DNA of 11,243 nucleotides from an uncultured Actinomycetes bacterium. Lineage in GTDB: Bacteria; Actinomycetota; Actinomycetes; Nanopelagicales; Nanopelagicaceae. Both the position numbers and the translations under genes were made by a program. The stretch lies in assembly GCA_903916775.1 (NCBI GenBank), contig CAIWXY010000107.1, positions 1-11,243 on the forward strand. Direction: 5' to 3'. Of this stretch, positions 6,732-11,243 are shown in pieces. Positions within the stretch are counted from its first letter, which is position 1; each line of letters opens with the position of its first letter. Below the pieces are notes generated by a model. The model had not been told where the DNA came from and ran no database searches. It saw only the letters and a program-made list of their open reading frames with translations.

Positions 6732-7402
6732 GTTGGGGTTCGCTTGAGATTCATAGAAAACAAGAGCGAAATCGAGCACTAGCAATATCAGCACTGCTCT
6801 TCGTAGGCTTCCTACTTATTACAGAGCAGGTCATGACTAAGAGTTATATCTATCGCCTCGATCATCGTATTGAAGCGCTCAAGCACTACACTTTCAGGGG
6901 AGTCCCAAGCCATATTCTGCTTGCTCTGGACGATCTCGGGCTGAGAAGCCTTACCGCTACATGTCTTCTCATTACCGCGGTTCTGATTGCTTATCGTTTT
7001 AAATCGTGGCGTCCGATCAACCTCTCGCTGGCTGCACTCCTGCTACTCAATGGCGTCGTTGGTCTATCCAAATTAATTTTCGGTCGAACCAAACCACGCC
7101 TGAATATGGATTATCTCCATCAGGGTGGACTCTCATACCCAAGTGGACATGCTTCAAATGCATTGCTTACGTGGGGAATGTTGGCTTACCTCATCCATAC
7201 CTACACCAACCGCAAACCCTTTAAGGGACTTCGCCTTTACTGGCTTGTTGGCGTGATGACTGCAACAGTGTGCGTAGTATCCCTCATACGCAAGACGCAC
7301 TGGTTTAGCGATTTACTGGGCGGACTCTTTTTAGGTGGTTCACTCCTTGTCTTCTTGATCGCCGTCGATCGCGGCTGGCCTTCAAAAAAGCAGCCCTCAT
7401 GA
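6728..7402 (+). CDS. PAP2-family membrane phosphatase with altered motifs
   Basis: This is a 224-aa integral membrane protein of the PAP2 (type 2 phosphatidic acid phosphatase) superfamily, whose members dephosphorylate lipid phosphates such as phosphatidate or undecaprenyl diphosphate. About five or six hydrophobic segments are visible: near 18-34, 75-90, 98-114, 145-157, 170-185 and 196-213. Motif 1 reads KLIFGRTKP (115-123), with KP where the consensus has RP. Motif 2 is intact, YPSGHA (137-142) with H141. Motif 3 reads SLIRKTHWFSD (185-195): H191 and D195 are kept, but the arginine expected six residues before the histidine is Ser185; the nearest Arg is R188. It may be active with a shifted arginine, or impaired. 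It overlaps glmS and acpS by ATGA junctions. A role in recycling the undecaprenyl carrier would suit the cell-wall neighbours but is inference. Confidence 0.8.
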   Translation: MSWGSLEIHRKQERNRALAISALLFVGFLLITEQVMTKSYIYRLDHRIEALKHYTFRGVPSHILLALDDLGLRSLTATCLLITAVLIAYRFKSWRPINLSLAALLLLNGVVGLSKLIFGRTKPRLNMDYLHQGGLSYPSGHASNALLTWGMLAYLIHTYTNRKPFKGLRLYWLVGVMTATVCVVSLIRKTHWFSDLLGGLFLGGSLLVFLIAVDRGWPSKKQPS

Positions 7403-7743
7403 TTCGCGGAATTGGCATTGATGTCGTCGACATCGAGCGCTTTCGGCTCTCGCTAGAGCGGACACCATCTCTGCGCGAGCGGATCTTCACCGAGCGTGAA
7501 GCAGTACTCAAGACATCCTCGCTTGCGGCCCGCTTTGCTGCTAAGGAAGCACTCGCTAAGGCGATGAATGCAAAAGATATTTTCACCTGGCACGATGCCG
7601 AAGTAGTCAATGAAGAATCTGGTCGACCTGTCTTTCTCTTTAGGGGAGCGATAGCCGAGCGCATAGATGGCGCCAATGTTCAGCTCTCACTCTCGCACGA
7701 TGCAGGAATCGCCTCTGCGATGGTAATAATCGAGGATCTCTAA
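7399..7743 (+). CDS. acpS: Holo-[acyl-carrier-protein] synthase
   Basis: AcpS moves 4'-phosphopantetheine from CoA to a serine of acyl carrier protein, turning apo-ACP into the form needed for fatty-acid synthesis. The protein is 114 aa, typical for this trimeric enzyme. The N-terminal signature GIGIDVVDIERF (4-15) supplies the metal ligand D8. SLAARFAAKEALAKA (41-55) carries the second, E50. LSLSHD near residue 98 is the conserved C-terminal strand. The ATG overlaps the stop of the PAP2 gene, and its own TAA overlaps the alr start by one base (TAATG). In many actinobacteria acpS is followed by nnrD and then alr; here nnrD is absent from this spot. Confidence 0.97.
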   Translation: MIRGIGIDVVDIERFRLSLERTPSLRERIFTEREAVLKTSSLAARFAAKEALAKAMNAKDIFTWHDAEVVNEESGRPVFLFRGAIAERIDGANVQLSLSHDAGIASAMVIIEDL

Positions 7744-8843
7744 TGCGGGCGTATGTCGAAGTAGATCTTGGCGCAATTGCAGCGAATATTCGAGCAGTTA
7801 AGGCGCGGACTGACTCAGAAATTTTGGCGGTCGTTAAAGCTGATGCATACGGACATGGCCTGATCCCTGTAGCCAAAGCAGCGCTCAATGCAGGGGCAAG
7901 CTGGTTAGGTGTTGCGCTCCTTGAAGAAGCAATCACACTTCGAGAATCTGGAGTTACAGCGCCCACGATTGCTTGGCTGACACCGCTAGGTGAAGATTTC
8001 GAGACCGCAATCAAATCAGGCATCGACCTATCAGCCTCTTCGACATCTCTTCTAGAAGCTGTCTTAGCTGCTGGTAAGAACGTTGGGACCAAGCCACGTC
8101 TGCACATTGAAGTCGATACCGGTATGCATCGCGGTGGAGTGCTAGAAGAGTGGAGCGACTTTGTTGAGTATGCATCCCTTCACAAAGAAGAGTTTGAATT
8201 AATTGGGTATTGGTCACACTTTGCCCGCGCAGATGAACCAGGTGAGAGTTATAACCAGCTCCAACTCGATGAGTTTTCTCGAAAACTCGATTCTTTGATC
8301 GCAGCTGGGTTGTCGCCACAGATCATTCATTTTGCTAATTCTGCAGCGGCACTCACCTTGCCAGCAGCACATCGTTCGATGATTCGTCTCGGTATCGCGA
8401 TGTATGGACTATCTCCAGATATAACAACTATGGGTAGTTCCTTGGATCTTGGTTTGCAACCGGCAATGAGTGTTTACGCCAAATTGCACTTGGTGAAGTC
8501 GGTCAAGAAAGGCGATCCGATTGGGTACGGTGGCGTTGGAGTAGCGGCAGCAGATACCACTTTGGGGATAGTTGTGATGGGTTATTCCGATGGCCTCCCA
8601 CGCTCAAGCACTCCTCTTGCCGGTGTTACTCACGATGGAGTGCGTGCACCACTTATCGGTCGAGTATCTATGGATCAATGCGTGGTGGATCTTGGTGCGC
8701 AGAGCGTTGCCCGTGCTGGTGATTATGTGAGCGTTATTTCTCCAGCTGGCTATAGCGCCGACGAATGGGCACAGGCGGCCAACACCATTAACTACGAAAT
8801 TGTCACGCGAATCGCAACGCGAGTACCTCGTATCTACACATGA
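7743..8843 (+). CDS. alr: Alanine racemase
   Basis: Alr interconverts L- and D-alanine with pyridoxal phosphate and supplies D-Ala for peptidoglycan. The protein is 366 aa, a normal length. The N-terminal TIM-barrel domain has the cofactor motif VVKADAYGHG (30-39), with K32 as the Schiff-base lysine. EVDTGMHRGG (123-132), HFANSAA (196-202) and MIRLGIAMYG (213-222) are further barrel motifs. The C-terminal beta domain carries GYGG with Y262 as the second catalytic base, MGYSDGLPR, and GRVSMDQCVVD. A Shine-Dalgarno GAGGA (7732-7736) lies six bases before the ATG, inside the end of acpS. It overlaps tsaE by ATGA, an order (alr-tsaE) common in bacteria. Confidence 0.98.
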   Translation: MRAYVEVDLGAIAANIRAVKARTDSEILAVVKADAYGHGLIPVAKAALNAGASWLGVALLEEAITLRESGVTAPTIAWLTPLGEDFETAIKSGIDLSASSTSLLEAVLAAGKNVGTKPRLHIEVDTGMHRGGVLEEWSDFVEYASLHKEEFELIGYWSHFARADEPGESYNQLQLDEFSRKLDSLIAAGLSPQIIHFANSAAALTLPAAHRSMIRLGIAMYGLSPDITTMGSSLDLGLQPAMSVYAKLHLVKSVKKGDPIGYGGVGVAAADTTLGIVVMGYSDGLPRSSTPLAGVTHDGVRAPLIGRVSMDQCVVDLGAQSVARAGDYVSVISPAGYSADEWAQAANTINYEIVTRIATRVPRIYT

Positions 8844-9256
8844 TTATTTCTAGCGTAGATGAGATGGTGGAGCTAGGCGCACGAATTGGCACCACGTTGC
8901 AAGCAGGCGATGTCATTCTGCTCAGCGGTGAGCTTGGTGTAGGTAAGACCGCACTTACTCGAGGAATCGGTCGAGCTTTAGGTTTCACCGATGTCACGTC
9001 ACCGACCTTTGTCATCGCCAAAATTTATAACGGAGCGCTTCCACTCGTGCATGTTGATGCGTATCGCCTTTTAGGGCAGGAACTTGCGACATTTGATGAT
9101 CTTGATTTGGAGACAAGAATTCCTCGAAGCGTCACAGTGATTGAATGGGGAGAAAGTTTCATCGATCGAATTGCACCCGATCACGCTACCATCAGAATTT
9201 CTCATGGTGCCAGCGAGAATGAACGCATCGTCGAATTGACAGGGATTTCGCTATGA
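8840..9256 (+). CDS. tsaE: tRNA t6A modification ATPase TsaE
   Basis: TsaE is the P-loop ATPase that works with TsaB and TsaD when threonylcarbamoyl-AMP is used to make t6A at position 37 of ANN-reading tRNAs. The protein is 138 aa, within the family range. The Walker A motif is GELGVGKT (30-37). TSPTF (53-57), HVDAYR (71-76, D73) and IEWGE (101-105, E102) match the conserved aspartate and glutamate positions of TsaE. The start overlaps the alr stop and the stop overlaps the tsaB-rimI start, so translation is probably coupled. All three dedicated t6A transfer partners lie together here; TsaC/YwlC, which makes the threonylcarbamoyl-AMP, is not in the window. Confidence 0.96.
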   Translation: MIISSVDEMVELGARIGTTLQAGDVILLSGELGVGKTALTRGIGRALGFTDVTSPTFVIAKIYNGALPLVHVDAYRLLGQELATFDDLDLETRIPRSVTVIEWGESFIDRIAPDHATIRISHGASENERIVELTGISL

Positions 9257-10239
9257 CCACAATTCTTGCGATAGATACTGCAACCGATCGCACGACTGTC
9301 GGCATCGTCAAAGACGGAATAGTTATTACTGAAAAATTTCATGATGACCCGCTGGCTCACGGTGAAATACTTCCGCAATTAGTTGCGCACGTATTAGCAA
9401 CTGAGAACACGATTGATGTTGTGGCAGTGGGCATGGGGCCAGGGCCTTTCACGGGACTGCGAGTTGGCATTGCATTTGCGCAGAGCTTTGCAACTGCTCG
9501 CCAGATTCCGTGGCGCGGCGTTGATTCTCTCCAAGCACTTGCGTGGATGCACAGTGAGCCAGAGTTTGTTGTTGCGATTGATGCTCGTCGCCGTGAGTTC
9601 TTTGTGCAGCACTACCGAGCAGGAGAGTTGCTTGCTCCGACACGTATTGTGCAGCGAGAAGAATTGGCAGAATTTGCAGTACCTGTTATTTCAGGACACC
9701 CCTCCGCCCTGGCAATAGCTTCACTGGTCGGGGCCGATTCTGAAGTGCGCGAACCCATCTATATTCGAAAGCCAGATGCTTACCCTGCTCCAAAAGATGT
9801 GAAATTTAGGCCATGGCTGGCAACCGATCTGGTCCCGATATACGGACTCGAAAAGGCCTGTTATCCCGACGATCCATGGTCGCTGGCGCAGTTCAAGGAA
9901 GAGTTTGCAGGAAAATCGCGCCACTATCTCGTTGCAGAGTCTCATGGTGAAGTTGTGGGCTATGCCGGAGTGATGGTTCTGGGAGATGTCACCGACATTT
10001 TGACGCTGACCATTGCGCCAGAATTTAGACGCCGAGGAATAGCGCGTGAGTTCCTGAAACGAATGATTGATTGGTCGCGCAATCAAAAAGTTGATGCAGT
10101 AATGCTCGAGATGCGCAAGGGGAATGTAGAAGCGCAGCCGCTGTATCTCGCCTCCGGCTTTAGAAAAATTTCAGAACGTGCCGACTATTACGGCGCCGGC
10201 GTCGATGCGATTGTGATGCGCAAGGAGCTCAAAGCATGA
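9253..10239 (+). CDS. tsaB-rimI: TsaB-RimI fusion: t6A scaffold protein plus ribosomal N-acetyltransferase
   Basis: One 328-aa reading frame holds two proteins that are usually separate. Residues 1 to about 180 are TsaB, the ASKHA-fold partner that pairs with TsaD: ILAIDTATDRTTVGIV (4-19), GPGPFTGLRVGIAFAQ (62-77) and the terminal PIYIRKPDAYP (168-178), the normal end of TsaB. Residues about 182-328 are a GNAT acetyltransferase like RimI, which acetylates the N terminus of protein S18: acetyl-CoA loop RRRGIA (259-264), LEMRKGN (285-291, E286 at the expected catalytic glutamate), LYLASGF (297-303, Y298) and RADYYGAGVDAIVM (309-322). There is no stop, frameshift or long linker at the joint. AGGGA (9241-9245) is the ribosome site. 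The start overlaps tsaE and the end overlaps tsaD. RimI substrate specificity is inferred from context; TsaB-RimI fusions are known in some actinobacteria. Confidence 0.94.
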   Translation: MTTILAIDTATDRTTVGIVKDGIVITEKFHDDPLAHGEILPQLVAHVLATENTIDVVAVGMGPGPFTGLRVGIAFAQSFATARQIPWRGVDSLQALAWMHSEPEFVVAIDARRREFFVQHYRAGELLAPTRIVQREELAEFAVPVISGHPSALAIASLVGADSEVREPIYIRKPDAYPAPKDVKFRPWLATDLVPIYGLEKACYPDDPWSLAQFKEEFAGKSRHYLVAESHGEVVGYAGVMVLGDVTDILTLTIAPEFRRRGIAREFLKRMIDWSRNQKVDAVMLEMRKGNVEAQPLYLASGFRKISERADYYGAGVDAIVMRKELKA

Positions 10240-11243
10240 GCACCTCCACTAGCGCACCACTCGTGCTCGGAATAGAGACATCATGCGATGAGACTGCGGT
10301 CGGCATCGTCAGAGGTCGCACGCTGCTCGCTAATGTCATCTCATCGAGTGTGGAAGAGCATGCACGATTTGGGGGAGTCGTTCCAGAGATCGCCAGTCGC
10401 GCACATTTAGAAGCAATGCAATCTGTCATCGCACGCGCACTTGCTGAAGCGAAAATTACTTTAAACGATCTCGACGCGATTGGCGTTACTGCAGGGCCTG
10501 GGCTCATTGGTGCGTTACTCGTTGGCACTAGCGCAGCATCCGGACTTGCTCTTGGACTTAACAAACCGCTTTTTGGCGTTAACCATCTCTCGTCACACTT
10601 GGCAGTAGATGCGCTCACAGATACAAGTGAGATCAAACCGGCTATCGGTTTGCTCGTTAGTGGTGGACATAGTTCTATCATCGAACTTCGAGATATCGCG
10701 CGCGAAGTACATGTATTAGGAGCGACGATCGATGATGCAGCTGGAGAAGCATTCGACAAAATTGCTCGAATACTAGATTTGGATTTTCCAGGTGGACCAG
10801 CGATCGATCGGTTAGCTAAAAGCGGAAATCCGGCAGCGATTGATTTCCCACGGGGGCTTGCCGAATCTGATTACAACTTCTCCTTTAGCGGGCTCAAAAC
10901 TGCTGTTGCGCGCTATCTTCAGAAGAGTCCGCAGGCCCACAGAGGCGATCTTGCTGCATCATTCCAAGAGGCCGTCGTCGATGTCTTGCTCACAAAAGCA
11001 CTAGCTGCCTGCAAGGAGACCGGAATCGATCGCTTGATCATTGCTGGAGGAGTCGCGGCTAATTCACGGTTACGAGAATTAGCAGCCGAACGTTGTGCTG
11101 CGCTGAAGATTGAACTTCGAACTCCACCTATTGCGCTCTGTACGGACAATGGTGCGATGGTGGCAGCTATGACTTCACTCGTTGTGAGTGCAGGTGTTAA
11201 GCCTTCTGCAATTGGGCTCGAAGCAATGTCTACCGTGCCGCTC
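10236..11243 (+). CDS. tsaD: tRNA N6-adenosine threonylcarbamoyltransferase TsaD (3' end cut)
   Basis: TsaD transfers the threonylcarbamoyl group to A37 of tRNA, the last step of t6A synthesis. The window holds 336 codons without a stop; family members run to about 340-350, so only a few residues are missing. The start ATG overlaps the stop of tsaB-rimI (ATGA) and follows AAGGAG (10222-10227) by eight bases. The ASKHA fold is seen in LGIETSCDETAVGIV (11-25), VPEIASRAHLE (49-59), AGPGLIGALLVG (86-97) and VSGGHSS (141-147). Metal ligands are H117 and H121 in NHLSSH (116-121) and D304 in CTDNGAM. FPGGPAIDRLA (184-194) and YNFSFSGLKTA (213-223) are also typical. The adjacent TsaB partner and TsaE make a complete transfer module. 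Confidence 0.97.
   Translation, partial: MSTSTSAPLVLGIETSCDETAVGIVRGRTLLANVISSSVEEHARFGGVVPEIASRAHLEAMQSVIARALAEAKITLNDLDAIGVTAGPGLIGALLVGTSAASGLALGLNKPLFGVNHLSSHLAVDALTDTSEIKPAIGLLVSGGHSSIIELRDIAREVHVLGATIDDAAGEAFDKIARILDLDFPGGPAIDRLAKSGNPAAIDFPRGLAESDYNFSFSGLKTAVARYLQKSPQAHRGDLAASFQEAVVDVLLTKALAACKETGIDRLIIAGGVAANSRLRELAAERCAALKIELRTPPIALCTDNGAMVAAMTSLVVSAGVKPSAIGLEAMSTVPL

Noticed and set aside
7640..8107. A 155-codon minus-strand open frame over the end of acpS and the start of alr
   Set aside because: Shadow of conserved coding sequence on the plus strand; Arg/Ser/Ala-rich with no motif.
10229..10759. A 176-codon minus-strand open frame opposite tsaD
   Set aside because: Antisense to well-conserved TsaD motifs; Ser/Ala-rich composition and no domain.
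1..11243. Search for insertion sequences, CRISPR repeats, tRNA genes, phage or defence genes
   Set aside because: Every stretch longer than 100 bases is occupied by a conserved housekeeping gene; no direct-repeat arrays, terminal inverted repeats or tRNA-like folds were seen.

Overview
The window is a compact, all-plus-strand stretch of a bacterial chromosome. RpoA, L17, L13 and S9 read like actinobacterial proteins: RpoA begins MLIAQRP, and S9 has the acidic N-terminal extension usual in that phylum. Gene order also fits Actinomycetota: rpsD-rpoA-rplQ-truA-rplM-rpsI-glmM-glmS-acpS-alr-tsaE-tsaB-tsaD. Base composition is moderate (sampled 60-base blocks run from 38% GC in rpsI and 47% in glmM to about 62% at the end of truA), intergenic gaps are tiny and L17 is short. 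This suggests a streamlined, non-high-GC actinobacterium, such as the freshwater planktonic Nanopelagicales (acI) type. The lineage is an inference, not proven here.

Region 1 (1-2425) is the end of the ribosomal alpha operon: the 3' end of rpsD, a 69-base leader, rpoA, rplQ, then truA. The leader holds a hairpin and a 9-codon upstream ORF that stops directly against the rpoA start codon. A perfect 12-bp terminator-like hairpin lies inside the first codons of truA. Region 2 (2426-3488) has a likely promoter and the rplM-rpsI pair. Region 3 (3516-6731) has glmM and glmS, which together convert fructose-6-phosphate to glucosamine-1-phosphate for peptidoglycan. Region 4 (6728-11243) is a chain of overlapping genes: a PAP2-type membrane phosphatase, acpS, alr, tsaE, a tsaB-rimI fusion, and tsaD, which runs off the window edge.

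Functionally, the window joins transcription and translation genes (RpoA, L17, L13, S9, TruA, t6A synthesis by TsaB/E/D, and RimI N-acetylation) to cell-envelope precursor supply (GlmM, GlmS, Alr, possibly the PAP2 protein) and acyl-carrier-protein activation (AcpS). From glmS to tsaD each start codon overlaps the preceding stop (ATGA or TAATG), which implies one translationally coupled transcript.

I see no mobile element, CRISPR array, RNA gene, defence system or biosynthetic cluster. The gene content is conserved housekeeping. The points worth a second look are small: the rpoA leader, the terminator inside truA, the altered PAP2 motifs, the TsaB-RimI fusion, and an apparent excess of the palindrome CGATCG.
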